Shown: positions 1 to 7,769 of the stretch, one piece after another
Position numbering within the stretch: position 1 is the first letter of the stretch
How the letters are laid out: every line of letters begins with the position of its first letter
DNA from: Actinomycetota bacterium
GTDB lineage: Bacteria; Actinomycetota; Thermoleophilia; Solirubrobacterales; Solirubrobacteraceae
Direction: 5' to 3'
DNA length: 54,293 bases
Assembly (NCBI GenBank): GCA_005888335.1
Contig: VAWY01000131.1
Location: 18,509-72,801, forward strand
Translations under genes and position numbers: made by a program
The notes under the pieces: model-generated
Databases searched by the model: none
Told to the model about the DNA's origin: nothing
The model's input: the letters and a program-made list of their open reading frames with translations, nothing else

Positions 1-597
1 TCGCTCTACGCGCCGCGGATCCAGACGATCCAGATCGACCCGTCGCAGATCGGCATGATCATCGGCAAGGGCGGCGAGACGATCCGCGGCATGCAGGACG
101 AGTTCGAGGCCCAGATCGACATCAACGACGACGGCACCGTGCTCATCTACGCCGCCAACGGCGAGCTCGGCGACGCCCTCGTCGACCGCATCCGCCAGAT
201 GACCAAGGAGGTCGAGGTCGGCGACGAGTTCTCCGGCAAGGTCGTCAAGACGACCACGTTCGGGGCCTTCGTCGAGCTCATCAAGGGCACCGACGGGCTG
301 CTGCACATCTCGAACATCGCCCCCGGCCAGCGGCCGGCGACGGTCGAGGAGGTCCTCAACCGGGGCGACGAGGTCCGCGTGCGGGTGGTCGAGGTCGACC
401 GCGAGCGCGGGCGGATCGGGCTGCGCCTGGCCGACGACCCCGAGGTCGCCGGCAAGACGCCCGAGGAGCTGTCGTCGATCGGCACCGGCGGCGGCAACGG
501 CGGCGGCCCGCGCCGCGACCGCGGGGACCGAGGCGACCGCGGCGGGCGCGGCTCCGGCCGGCCGCGCCGGGGCCCCGGGCGCGACCCCGGCTCGTGA
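1..597 (+). CDS. pnp: Polyribonucleotide nucleotidyltransferase, C-terminal part (5'-truncated by window edge)
   Basis: This is the C-terminal end of PNPase, the phosphorolytic 3'-5' exoribonuclease. The frame is open from base 1, so the catalytic RNase PH domains lie outside the window. A KH domain shows the signature IIGKGGETIR (bases 58-87). An S1 RNA-binding domain follows, with GDEFSGKV and TFGAFVELIKGTDGLLHIS. The tail is a Gly/Arg-rich low-complexity stretch with repeated RGD and GGR units, ending at TGA 595-597. Such basic tails are common on actinobacterial RNA enzymes and probably add RNA affinity, which is inference. Its position before an M16 peptidase and dapB matches conserved actinobacterial gene order. 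Confidence 0.95.
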   Translation, partial: SLYAPRIQTIQIDPSQIGMIIGKGGETIRGMQDEFEAQIDINDDGTVLIYAANGELGDALVDRIRQMTKEVEVGDEFSGKVVKTTTFGAFVELIKGTDGLLHISNIAPGQRPATVEEVLNRGDEVRVRVVEVDRERGRIGLRLADDPEVAGKTPEELSSIGTGGGNGGGPRRDRGDRGDRGGRGSGRPRRGPGRDPGS

Positions 598-625
598 CTG
601 GTGGGTTAGTGCGCCCTTCCGCGGC

Positions 626-756
626 CCCGCCGGAAAGCCGACGGACGCTCGCCGTTCCTGCGTGCGTCCTCGGTCGGGCCCGTGACTCCGTCATTGTGCC
701 CTCCCTGCGTCCTTCGCAGGAACGGCGATCGCCTCGTCGGCTTTCCCGGCGGAACC
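626..756. repeat. Long imperfect inverted repeat between pnp and the M16 peptidase gene
   Basis: The gap after pnp holds an imperfect inverted repeat. The left-arm block AAAGCCGACG (634-643) pairs with 735-744, and the block TCGCCGTTCCTGCG (649-662) pairs with 715-728. Flanking GCCGG/CCGGC bases extend the arms. The central loop is about 50 nt. RNA from this region could fold into a large hairpin, acting as a pnp terminator or a processing site. Part of it recurs at 42737-42815. Confidence 0.7.
657..735 (-). repeat. Dispersed 79-bp repeat, copy A
   Basis: Read on the minus strand, this stretch matches 42737-42815 on the plus strand with about two differences over 79 bases. It runs from GAGGCGATCGCCGTTCCTGC to GTACGCAGG or GCACGCAGG. 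It comprises the right arm and loop of the inverted repeat described for 626-756. Both copies are intergenic and no transposase lies near either, so it looks like a small non-autonomous or structural repeat. Confidence 0.85.
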
Positions 757-772
757 ACGGAAGGACGCACGA

Positions 773-2059
773 TTGGACCGTCCGCGGCTGACCGAGCTGG
801 ACTCGGGCGTCCGGGTCGTCACGGAGTCGATGGACTCCGTGCGATCCGTCGCGCTCGGGTTCTGGATCGGCACGGGCAGCGTGGGGGAGGGCGACGAAGA
901 GGCCGGCCTCTCCCACCTGATCGAGCACATGCTCTTCCGCGGGACGGCGAACTACGGCTCGCTCCAGATCGACCAGCTCTTCGACACGATGGGCGCCGAG
1001 CTCAACGCGGGCACGGGCAAGGAGACGACGTCGGTGTACTCGCGCGTGCTCGACGTCCACCTCGAGCGCGCCTTCGACGTGATGGCCGACATGGTCTGGC
1101 GGCCGCGGTTCGCCGGCGAGGACCTCGAGAACGAGCGCGAGGTCGTGCTCGAGGAGATCGCCATGTACGAGGACGACCCGCAGGACAAGGTCTTCGACGT
1201 CCTCGGCGACGCCGTGTTCGGCGCGCATCCGCTCGGGCGGGCGATCATCGGCCGTGCCCCGGTCATCCGGGCGGTCGCGCCCGACGCGCTGCGTCGCTTC
1301 CACGCCGCGCGCTACGTGCCCGGCAACGTCGTCCTCGCCGCGGCGGGGTCGGTCGACCACGACGCGCTGTGCGCGCTCGCGCACGACGTGCTCGCCGATC
1401 GCGCGGGGGCGCCGCTGCCGCACGATCCCGTGCCACCCGGCGCGCAGGGCGCGGCGACGCGCTTCGTGGCCAAGCCGACCGAGCAGGTCCACGTCTGCCT
1501 CGGCGGCCGCGGCGTGGCGCGCGACGACGACCGCCGCTACGCGCTGCGCGTGGTCGACACGATCCTCGGCGCGACGTCGTCGTCGCGGCTGTTCCAGGAG
1601 GTGCGCGAGCGCCGCGGGCTCGCTTACGCGGTGTACTCGTTCACGGCGCACTACGCCGGGACCGGCCAGATCGGCCTGTACCTCGGCACGCGCGGCGACA
1701 ACCTGCGCGAGGCGCTGCGCGTCGTGGGCGCCGAGCTCGAGCGCTTCGCGGCGGAGGGGGCCACCGAGGAGGAGCTCGAGCGCGCCAAGGAGAACGTCAA
1801 GGGCCGGATCGTGCTGTCGCTGGAGTCCACCTCGGCGCGGATGAATCGCCTGGGCTCCTCGGTCCTGGCCGGCCTGCCGCTGCTGACCGTGGACGAGGTG
1901 CTCATCAAGATCGACGAGGTCACGCTGGCCGACGTGCGCGCGCTCGCCGGCGAGCTTTGGGCGCCCGCCGCGCTGAGCGCCGCGGGGATCGGCCCCGACG
2001 AGGACGCGTTCCGCACCGCGCTGGCGCCGATCTCGCCGGCGCTCGCCCAGGCCGCGTGA
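773..2059 (+). CDS. M16 family zinc metallopeptidase
   Basis: A 428-residue pitrilysin/processing-peptidase family protein. The inverted zinc motif HLIEH is at residues 48-52, and the downstream glutamate region is ENEREVVLEE. The C-terminal half contains the R/Y pair typical of active M16B subunits, in RRGLAYAVYS. There is no signal peptide, so it is probably cytoplasmic. The start is TTG at 773, preceded by GAAGGA seven bases upstream. Its stop overlaps the dapB start by four bases, so the two genes are probably translationally coupled. An M16 peptidase between pnp and dapB is conserved in actinobacteria, but its physiological substrate is generally unknown. Confidence 0.92.
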   Translation: MDRPRLTELDSGVRVVTESMDSVRSVALGFWIGTGSVGEGDEEAGLSHLIEHMLFRGTANYGSLQIDQLFDTMGAELNAGTGKETTSVYSRVLDVHLERAFDVMADMVWRPRFAGEDLENEREVVLEEIAMYEDDPQDKVFDVLGDAVFGAHPLGRAIIGRAPVIRAVAPDALRRFHAARYVPGNVVLAAAGSVDHDALCALAHDVLADRAGAPLPHDPVPPGAQGAATRFVAKPTEQVHVCLGGRGVARDDDRRYALRVVDTILGATSSSRLFQEVRERRGLAYAVYSFTAHYAGTGQIGLYLGTRGDNLREALRVVGAELERFAAEGATEEELERAKENVKGRIVLSLESTSARMNRLGSSVLAGLPLLTVDEVLIKIDEVTLADVRALAGELWAPAALSAAGIGPDEDAFRTALAPISPALAQAA

Positions 2060-2727
2060 TCCGCGTCGCCGTCGCCGGCGCCGCGGGGCGCATGGGGGAG
2101 GCGGTGTGCGCGGCCGTCGAGGCGGCCGACGACCTCGAGCTGACAGGGCGCGCCGACCCGGCGCTCGACGTCGAGCTGACGGACGTGCTCGGCGACGCCG
2201 ACGTCGTGGTGGACTTCACCCGCCCGGACGTCGTGCTCGACAACGTCCGGGCCTGCCTGCGCGCCGGGGTCCACGCGGTCGTGGGCACGACCGGCTGGGA
2301 CGTCGAGGCGATCCGCGATGAGAGCGCGGATGCGTCCGGCATCCGACGATCCAACGTCTTCGTCGCGCCGAACTTCGCGATCGGCGCGGTGCTGATGATG
2401 CGCTTCGCCGCCGAGGCGTCGCGCCACATGGCGCGCGCGGAGATCATCGAGCTGCACCACGACCGCAAGCTCGACGCGCCGTCGGGCACCGCCGCGCGCA
2501 CCGCCCAGCTCATGCAGGGCGACGTGCCGATCCACTCCGTGCGCCTCCCGGGCCTCGTCGCCCACCAGGAGGTCATCCTCGGCGACGTCGGCCAGACGCT
2601 GACGATCCGCCACGACTCCACCGACCGCACGTCGTTCATGCCCGGCGTCCTGCTCGCGGTCCGCCGCGTCGCCGACCTGCCCGAGTCGCCGGTGGTGGGG
2701 CTGGAGCACCTGCTCTTCGCCGAGTGA
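2056..2727 (+). CDS. dapB: 4-hydroxy-tetrahydrodipicolinate reductase
   Basis: DapB reduces hydroxy-tetrahydrodipicolinate to tetrahydrodipicolinate with NAD(P)H in the diaminopimelate/lysine pathway. The 223-residue protein starts with a Rossmann motif, GAAGRMGE, and has the cofactor-contact segment VVGTTGW. The catalytic and substrate-binding stretch is ELHHDRKLDAPSGTA, with the paired His, Lys and SGT expected of DapB. The GTG start at 2056 overlaps the M16 stop (GTGA). The next gene starts inside this stop codon in the same way. The length is slightly under the usual 245-270 residues because the loops are short. All key residues appear intact. Confidence 0.95.
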   Translation: MIRVAVAGAAGRMGEAVCAAVEAADDLELTGRADPALDVELTDVLGDADVVVDFTRPDVVLDNVRACLRAGVHAVVGTTGWDVEAIRDESADASGIRRSNVFVAPNFAIGAVLMMRFAAEASRHMARAEIIELHHDRKLDAPSGTAARTAQLMQGDVPIHSVRLPGLVAHQEVILGDVGQTLTIRHDSTDRTSFMPGVLLAVRRVADLPESPVVGLEHLLFAE

Positions 2728-3248
2728 TCCGGCCGGCGCGCATCGAGGACGCCGAGGCGCTCGCCGCGCTGCAGGTCCGGGCGTGGCGGGCGGCCTACTC
2801 GTCCTACGTGGCGGCCGAGGATCTCGCCGCGGTCGGCGACGCGGCGCAGCGCGCGGCGGGCTGGCGCGAGCGCCTCGCCGCAGGGCGCGCGGACGTGGTC
2901 ACGCTGGTGGCCGAGCGGGGCGGGCGGCTCGTCGGCTTCGTCAGCGTGGGGACGACGCGCGACGAGGACACCGACGGCGACGGGGAGCTCTACGCGATCT
3001 ACGTCGAGCCCGAGCTCATCGGGAGCGGCGTGGGGCGCGAGCTGGCCGTGGCGGGCGAGCGCGAGCTGGTCGCGCTCGGCCACCGCGCCGCGACGCTGTG
3101 GACCTTCACCGCCAACGAGCCCGCGCGGCGCTTCTACGAGCGCGGCGGCTGGAGCGTGGACGAGCGACCGTACGACCCCGGCCGCTGGGGCTGGGCGCCC
3201 TCGGTGCGCTACCGCAAGGACCTGAACCCGGCGCCAGCGACACGGTGA
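2724..3248 (+). CDS. GNAT family N-acetyltransferase
   Basis: A 174-residue single-domain acetyltransferase of the Gcn5-related fold. It starts IRPARIEDAEALAALQ, as is typical of GNATs. The acetyl-CoA pyrophosphate loop is visible in ELIGSGVGREL, preceded by the beta-4 strand LYAIYVEPE. A late Tyr in FYERGGW is in the usual position for the general acid. The substrate cannot be told from sequence. GTGA overlaps join it to dapB before and the small gene after, so all four genes from 773 probably form one operon. Confidence 0.88.
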   Translation: MIRPARIEDAEALAALQVRAWRAAYSSYVAAEDLAAVGDAAQRAAGWRERLAAGRADVVTLVAERGGRLVGFVSVGTTRDEDTDGDGELYAIYVEPELIGSGVGRELAVAGERELVALGHRAATLWTFTANEPARRFYERGGWSVDERPYDPGRWGWAPSVRYRKDLNPAPATR

Positions 3249-3571
3249 GCCGGCCGGGCGTCCTCGTCTCGGTGACCGACCACGCGGTCGAGCGCTTCCG
3301 CCAGCGCGTGGCGGGCCGGCTCGACCCGCGGGCCGAGATCGCCGGGCGCGTGAGCGAGGCCTGGGCGGCCGGCCGCGTCGAGGCCGGGGAGCGCGCGACC
3401 GTCCTCGTCCGCGACCTCGCCGACCGCGACCTCGTCTTCGTCTGCCGCCACGACGCGCCGCGCGGCGAGCTCGTCGTGGTCACGCTGTGGGAGGAGGGCG
3501 ACGCGGCCCGGGTGCCGCGGGAGTTCACCGACGCCCTGCGGCGCGACGACGAGCGCCCGTGCCGTGAATAG
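3245..3571 (+). CDS. Small hypothetical protein
   Basis: I do not recognise this 108-residue protein. It starts at GTG 3245, overlapping the GNAT stop by four bases, and codon use matches its neighbours. The N-terminal segment TDHAVERFRQRV and a later strand-rich region (RDLVFVCRH, GELVVVTLWEEG) suggest a compact alpha/beta domain. There is no signal peptide or membrane segment. It is the last gene of the run that begins with the M16 peptidase. A converging broken gene follows 35 bases later. Confidence 0.6.
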   Translation: MSRPGVLVSVTDHAVERFRQRVAGRLDPRAEIAGRVSEAWAAGRVEAGERATVLVRDLADRDLVFVCRHDAPRGELVVVTLWEEGDAARVPREFTDALRRDDERPCRE

Positions 3572-3606
3572 CTCCACCGGCCGGGACAGCGAGCCGACGA
3601 CGACGC

Positions 3607-4208
3607 TCAGAAGACCCAGCCCGCCATGGCCACGAAGTGGCTGACGGCCGCGCCGATGACGAACGCGTGGAAGAGCTCGTGGAAGCCGAACACGCGCGGC
3701 GCGAGGTTCGGGCGCTTGAGCGCGTAGACGACGGCGCCGGCGCTGTAGAGCAGCCCGCCGGCCGCCAGCAGCGCGAGCGGCGTGACCGGCAGCCGGTCGA
3801 CGAGCTGCGGCGTGGCGATGATCGCCACCCAGCCCAGCGCGAGGTACGTGCCGGCGACGAGCCAGCGCGGGGCGCCGATCCAGACGACGCTGAAGACGAC
3901 GCCCGACAGCGCGCCGGCCCAGACGGTCGCCAGGACGACGACGCGCAGCTGCCCGGACAGCACCTGTGGTCGATGCGCCGCAGGAGCGGGCGCCAGCGCA
4001 CGTCCCAACGCCAGCGGTGGTACGTCGCGCTGCCCGCGAACAGCGCGCACAGGCCGAGCGCGTATACGGCGGCCGCGAGCCTCGCGGTTCCGCCCGGCGC
4101 AAGCGCGATCAGGACGCCGCCGGCGACAGCAGCGAACCAGAAGGCCCACGCGTGCAGCACGCCGCGCAGGGCAGGAACGAGGTCTTCGGCCGCGCGCGTC
4201 GTCGTCAT
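3607..4208 (-). pseudogene. PAQR/hemolysin III family membrane protein, broken by an internal deletion and frameshift
   Basis: Two overlapping minus-strand frames together encode a hemolysin III (TrhA/PAQR) protein. The first runs from ATG 4208 to about 3966 and carries the first two membrane segments, GSATYHRWRWD and RRIDH. The second continues from about 3966 to TGA 3607-3609 and carries the remaining helices and the metal-site motif FGFHELFHAF. Family members have a segment like S(M/T)IYxLIAGTYTP straight after the RIDH motif. Here it is missing, and RIDH joins another frame reading QVLSGQLRVVVLA. The loss is about 14 codons plus a frame change. The gene therefore looks inactivated, unless the deletion is an assembly error. 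Confidence 0.75.
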
Positions 4209-4256
4209 CCCAGGTCACTACCCGGGAACCCCCGCTCGGTGACGCCCCCGGGGGAG

Positions 4257-4276
4257 TGTCACAAACGTGTTACAAT
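4257..4276 (+). promoter_or_regulatory. Operator-like palindrome overlapping a -10 hexamer
   Basis: TGTCACAAACGTGTTACA at 4257-4274 is an imperfect palindrome, with TGTCACA and TGTTACA as half sites. It overlaps TACAAT at 4271-4276, a strong -10 hexamer pointing toward the small gene at 4383. A second symmetrical pair, GTGAC/GTCAC, lies at 4240-4261. This arrangement suggests a repressible promoter, but the regulator is unknown. Confidence 0.45.
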
Positions 4277-4382
4277 CTCTGGCGGCGCGGTCGATTACCG
4301 TGCTGAGCGACGGCTCTCGAGGCGTATCTGTCCCGCGTCTCGGCCGCCGTCGAAGGTCCACCACCCAGAACAAGGAGCGTTC

Positions 4383-4526
4383 ATGACTCGACGCATCCGC
4401 GCGGCGGTCAGCCGCACGCTGCGCCCCGCGCCCACGTGCGAGGTGCACTTCCACCAGGGCCCGGCCGGTCGGCCGATGCCGTGCTTCGATGGAGGCTGCG
4501 CCGTGCCGCACCTCGACGTCGGCTGA
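4383..4526 (+). CDS. 47-residue Cys/His-containing peptide, unknown function
   Basis: A short gene with strong expression signals: AAGGAG at 4372-4377, five bases before ATG 4383, and a -10 hexamer TACAAT about 110 bases upstream. The product has a basic N-terminus, MTRRIRAAVSRTLRP. A compact C-terminal part follows with Cys19, His22, His24, Cys34, Cys39 and His43. That spacing could bind one metal ion. No signal peptide is apparent. I do not recognise a family. It could be a small zinc-binding protein or a precursor peptide, but no modification enzyme lies next to it. recD2 converges on it. Confidence 0.55.
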   Translation: MTRRIRAAVSRTLRPAPTCEVHFHQGPAGRPMPCFDGGCAVPHLDVG

Positions 4527-4598
4527 CCCCCGTCGTTCGCCGCGCCCGCCGTCGCGACGGTCCGCCTGTCCGGCGGCGGGGCGGCTGCGGCGGGCCCC

Positions 4599-6710
4599 TC
4601 AGGCCGCCACGAGCCCGGCGAGGCGCGTGTGGCGCCGGTGGCCGTCGACGCGGCGCAAGGCGAACCCGAGCGCCTCGGGCTGGCCCACGAGCACGAGCAT
4701 CCGCTGGGCGCGGCTCACCGCCGTGTAGAGCAGATTGCGCGTGAGCATGTGGGCGTGGCCGCGGAAGAGGACCACGACCACTGCGGGCCACTGCGACCCC
4801 TGCGCCTTGTGGACGGAGGCCGCATGGCCGAGGCGGACCGTGGCCAGCGCCGACGTCGGCAGCGTCAGCCGGCGCCCGTCGTCGGTCGCGAAGACGACGC
4901 GGTCGCGCTCCGCGTCGTGGTGGACGAGCACGCCGGTCTCGCCGTTCATCAGCTGATGCTCGTGGTCGTTGACCGTCTGCAGCACGCGGTCGCCGACCCG
5001 CAGCGCGCTGCCCGGGAGCGGCGGGCCATCCGGGTTGAGCACCGCGCGCAGCTCGGAGTTGAGCGCGTCCACGCCGACCGGACCCTTGTGCATCGGCGCG
5101 AGCACCTGCACGTCCGACCGGGGCTCCAGCCCGAGGTGATCGGGCAGCCGCCGCGACGCGAGCGAGACGACCTCGGCCAGGATCGCCGCCGGGTCGTCGC
5201 GCGTGACGAAGTACAGGTCTCGCTCCACGCCGGGCGACGCCGCGCGCGGCGGGTGCTCGCCGGCGTTGATCGCGTGGGCGGCGCGGACGATCAGCGAGCG
5301 CGCGGCCTGGCGGAAGATCTCGGTCAGCGCGGTCACCGGGACGCGACCGGCCGCCAGCAGATCGCCGAGCACCCGCCCCGGGCCGACGGGCGCCAGCTGG
5401 TCGGGGTCGCCCACGAGCAGGACGTGGGTGCGCTCGCCGACCGCGGCGAAGAGCGCCCCGGCCAGCCGCACGTCGAGCATCGACGCCTCGTCGACGACGA
5501 GGAGGTCGGCGTCGACCGGGTCGGCCGGCCCGCGCGCCGGGCCCTCGCCCGGCACCCACTCGAGCAGGCGGTGGATCGTCGTCGCCTCGGCGCCCGTGCT
5601 CTCGGCGAGCCGCCGTGCCGCCTTGCCGGTCGGCGCGCACAGCCGCACGCGCACGCCATGCGGGCGCAGCACGTCGACGAGCGTCCGCATGACTGCGGTC
5701 TTGCCCGTCCCCGGACCGCCGGTGAGGATCGACAGCCGGTGCTCGACCGCGCGCTCGACGGCCGCCCATTGCGCGTCGGTCGGCACGAACGCCCCCCGCA
5801 CCGGACGGCGCAGCGTGCGCACCTTCAGCGCCGGCGCGCCCTCGAGCAGCGCGCTCACCCGCTCGGCCAGCCGCGTCTCGGTCCGGTGCAGCGCCGCCCC
5901 GCTGACCAGCTCGGCCTCGACGACGACCTCGCCGCGCGCGGCCAGCTCGTCGACGGCGTCATCGGCGTCCGCGCCCAGCAGTCGCGCCGCGCGACCGGCG
6001 AGCTCGGCGCGCGGCAGCCCGCAGTGCCCGTCGCTCTCGGCCTCGCGCAGCACGTGCACCACGCCCGCGCGCAGGCGCGAGGGCGCGTCGGGCGGCGTCC
6101 CGAGCGCACGCGCCAGCGCGTCGGCGGTCGCGAACCCGACGCCCTCGAGCTCGGTGATCCGGTAGGGGTCGTCGGTCAGCACGTCGATCGTCTGCGGACC
6201 CAGCGCCCGCGCCGCGCGGGCGGCGACCGCCGCGGGCACGCCGTGCGAGTCCAGGAAGAGCCGCACCGCGCGCAGCGCGCGCGCCTCCTGCCACGACGCC
6301 ACCGCCGCGCCGATCCGCGCCCTGCCGATGCCCGGCACCTCGAGCAGCCGGGCGCGCGGATCGGCGTCGACGACCTCGAGCACCTCGGCGCCCCAGCGGT
6401 CCACCAGATAGCCGGCGCCCAGCCGTCCCACGTGCTTGACCGCCGCGAGCACCCCGAGCAGCGCCGCCTCGCTGACCGGCTCGCGCAGGCGCACGACCTC
6501 GGCCGCGAACTGGCGCCCGAAGCGCTCGTGCTCGCGCCAGCCGCCGCCGACCTCGACGGTCTCGCCCTCGTGGACGTGGCCGAGCGGCCCGGTCACCGTC
6601 ACCGCCTCGCCCTGGTCGGTCACGCCCGAGAGCACGGCGAACTCCCCGTCCGGCGAGCGCCACCGCACCCGCTCGACCTCGACCACCAGGGATTCCGCCA
6701 CGATCGTCAC
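4599..6710 (-). CDS. recD2: RecD2-type ATP-dependent DNA helicase (SF1B)
   Basis: A 703-residue 5'-3' helicase of the stand-alone RecD-like family, acting in DNA repair without RecBC. An N-terminal OB-like domain and helix-hairpin-helix repeats (VPGIGRARIG, LEGVGFATADAL) precede the motor. Walker A GGPGTGKT begins at residue 331. Motif II reads DEASMLD, motif III GDPDQLAPV and motif IV TEIFRQA. The C-terminal SH3-like and 2B elements end with VHKAQGSQWP and LLYTAVSRAQ. The GTG start at 6710 is chosen over an ATG at 6770 because homologues begin near this point. In addition, TACCGT lies seven bases before it, a leaderless-promoter pattern. Confidence 0.93.
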   Translation of the reverse strand: MTIVAESLVVEVERVRWRSPDGEFAVLSGVTDQGEAVTVTGPLGHVHEGETVEVGGGWREHERFGRQFAAEVVRLREPVSEAALLGVLAAVKHVGRLGAGYLVDRWGAEVLEVVDADPRARLLEVPGIGRARIGAAVASWQEARALRAVRLFLDSHGVPAAVAARAARALGPQTIDVLTDDPYRITELEGVGFATADALARALGTPPDAPSRLRAGVVHVLREAESDGHCGLPRAELAGRAARLLGADADDAVDELAARGEVVVEAELVSGAALHRTETRLAERVSALLEGAPALKVRTLRRPVRGAFVPTDAQWAAVERAVEHRLSILTGGPGTGKTAVMRTLVDVLRPHGVRVRLCAPTGKAARRLAESTGAEATTIHRLLEWVPGEGPARGPADPVDADLLVVDEASMLDVRLAGALFAAVGERTHVLLVGDPDQLAPVGPGRVLGDLLAAGRVPVTALTEIFRQAARSLIVRAAHAINAGEHPPRAASPGVERDLYFVTRDDPAAILAEVVSLASRRLPDHLGLEPRSDVQVLAPMHKGPVGVDALNSELRAVLNPDGPPLPGSALRVGDRVLQTVNDHEHQLMNGETGVLVHHDAERDRVVFATDDGRRLTLPTSALATVRLGHAASVHKAQGSQWPAVVVVLFRGHAHMLTRNLLYTAVSRAQRMLVLVGQPEALGFALRRVDGHRRHTRLAGLVAA

Positions 6711-6717
6711 CCGGGCG

Positions 6718-6723
6718 ACGGTA
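6718..6723 (-). promoter_or_regulatory. Leaderless-type -10 hexamer of recD2
   Basis: TACCGT on the minus strand is followed by seven bases and then the GTG start of recD2. No -35 element is evident. Confidence 0.5.
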
Positions 6724-6768
6724 GACCACGGCCCGGCGCCAACCGCCGGCCCGTGACAATGTTGTGAC

Positions 6769-6837
6769 ATGGAGAAGCCACCGCCCCCGCCCGAGGCCCC
6801 GGCGCCGCCGCCCCAGCCGCCGCCGGGCTCCGGTTGA
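6769..6837 (+). CDS. Possible 22-residue proline-rich peptide
   Basis: An ATG-to-TGA reading frame encodes a peptide in which more than half the residues are proline (MEKPPPPPEAP...). It lies between the divergent recD2 and dapA genes. No convincing ribosome-binding site precedes it, and its proline codons are what C-rich sequence gives by chance. It may be a leader peptide for dapA, a remnant of a proline-rich membrane-protein N-terminus, or not a gene. Confidence 0.2.
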   Translation: MEKPPPPPEAPAPPPQPPPGSG

Positions 6838-6893
6838 CGGCGGCCGGACGAAGCCCCACCGGGTCAGCGTCCCGGCCGCACGCCGGCACGGGC

Positions 6894-6899
6894 TACGCT
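6894..6899 (+). promoter_or_regulatory. Leaderless-type -10 hexamer of dapA
   Basis: TACGCT ends six bases before the dapA ATG at 6906, placing transcription initiation at or next to the start codon. There is no Shine-Dalgarno sequence and no clear -35 element. Confidence 0.55.
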
Positions 6900-6905
6900 T
6901 TCGGC

Positions 6906-7769
6906 ATGGCCGCCCTGGGCACAGTCCTGACCGCCGTCGTCACGCCCTTCGACGACGACCTCAACGTCAACGAGGAGGCCTTCGTCGCCCTCCTGCGCCA
7001 CCTGGCCGACCACGGCTCCGATGGCGCGGTCGTGTGCGGCTCGACCGGCGAGGCCGCCACCCTCGACGACGACGAGCACGTCGGCGTGGTCGCCCTGGCC
7101 TGCGCGGAGCGCCCGCACCCCGGCTTCACGATCATCGCCGGCGCCGGCTCCAACGACACGCGCCACGCCGTCCGCCTCACCGAGCGCGTGACCGGGGCGG
7201 GCGCCGACGCCGTCCTGAGCGTCACCCCGTACTACGTCAAGCCCAACCGGCGCGGGCTGCTCGCCCACTACGGCGCGATCGCGCAAGCCACCGACAGGCC
7301 GATCCTGCTCTACAACATCCCCGGCCGCACGGCGCTCGACATCCCCAACGACCTGCTGGCCGAGATCGGCGGCGGCGCCGACAACATCGTCGGGGTCAAG
7401 CAGGCCAACAACGAGAACCTCGCGCCGATCGAGGGCCTCGACATCTACGCCGGCAACGACGACATCTTCGCCCGCACGCTCGACATGGGGGGCGCCGGCG
7501 GCATCCTCGTGGCCAGCCAGCTCGTCGGCGACGAGATGCGCCGCATGGTCGACGAGCCCGACCAGCGCCACGCCATCCACGACCAGCTCGCCGACCTCTT
7601 CAAGGTCCTCAACGTCACCACCAACCCCATTCCGGTCAAGGCCGCTCTGAACCTGCTCGGCCACGACGTCGGCGGCCTGCGGCTGCCCCTCGTCGCCGCC
7701 GATGAGGACGAGACCGCGGCGATCCGCGACGCGCTCGAGCGCCACGGCCTCCTCGCGGCGGCCCCGTGA
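6906..7769 (+). CDS. dapA: 4-hydroxy-tetrahydrodipicolinate synthase
   Basis: DapA condenses pyruvate with aspartate semialdehyde, the first committed step to diaminopimelate and lysine. The 287-residue TIM-barrel protein has the family loop GSTGEA. The catalytic Tyr136 is in LLYNIPGRT and the Schiff-base Lys165 in VGVKQANN. The ATG at 6906 gives the normal family N-terminus (GTVLTAVVTPFDDD). The start is preceded directly by TACGCT and no ribosome-binding site, so the mRNA may be leaderless. The stop codon overlaps the rnj start (GTGA); dapA-rnj is a conserved actinobacterial pair. Confidence 0.96.
   Translation: MAALGTVLTAVVTPFDDDLNVNEEAFVALLRHLADHGSDGAVVCGSTGEAATLDDDEHVGVVALACAERPHPGFTIIAGAGSNDTRHAVRLTERVTGAGADAVLSVTPYYVKPNRRGLLAHYGAIAQATDRPILLYNIPGRTALDIPNDLLAEIGGGADNIVGVKQANNENLAPIEGLDIYAGNDDIFARTLDMGGAGGILVASQLVGDEMRRMVDEPDQRHAIHDQLADLFKVLNVTTNPIPVKAALNLLGHDVGGLRLPLVAADEDETAAIRDALERHGLLAAAP

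Noticed and set aside
682..740. Identical predicted peptide starts at both copies of the 79-bp repeat
   Set aside because: They arise because the DNA repeat is shared. The frames diverge after it, lack ribosome-binding sites and show no family.
682..2727. Very long open frame reading from the inverted repeat through the M16 gene into dapB
   Set aside because: Upstream of 2056 it lies out of frame over the M16 peptidase and encodes Arg-rich low-complexity sequence. Only the part from 2056 is DapB.
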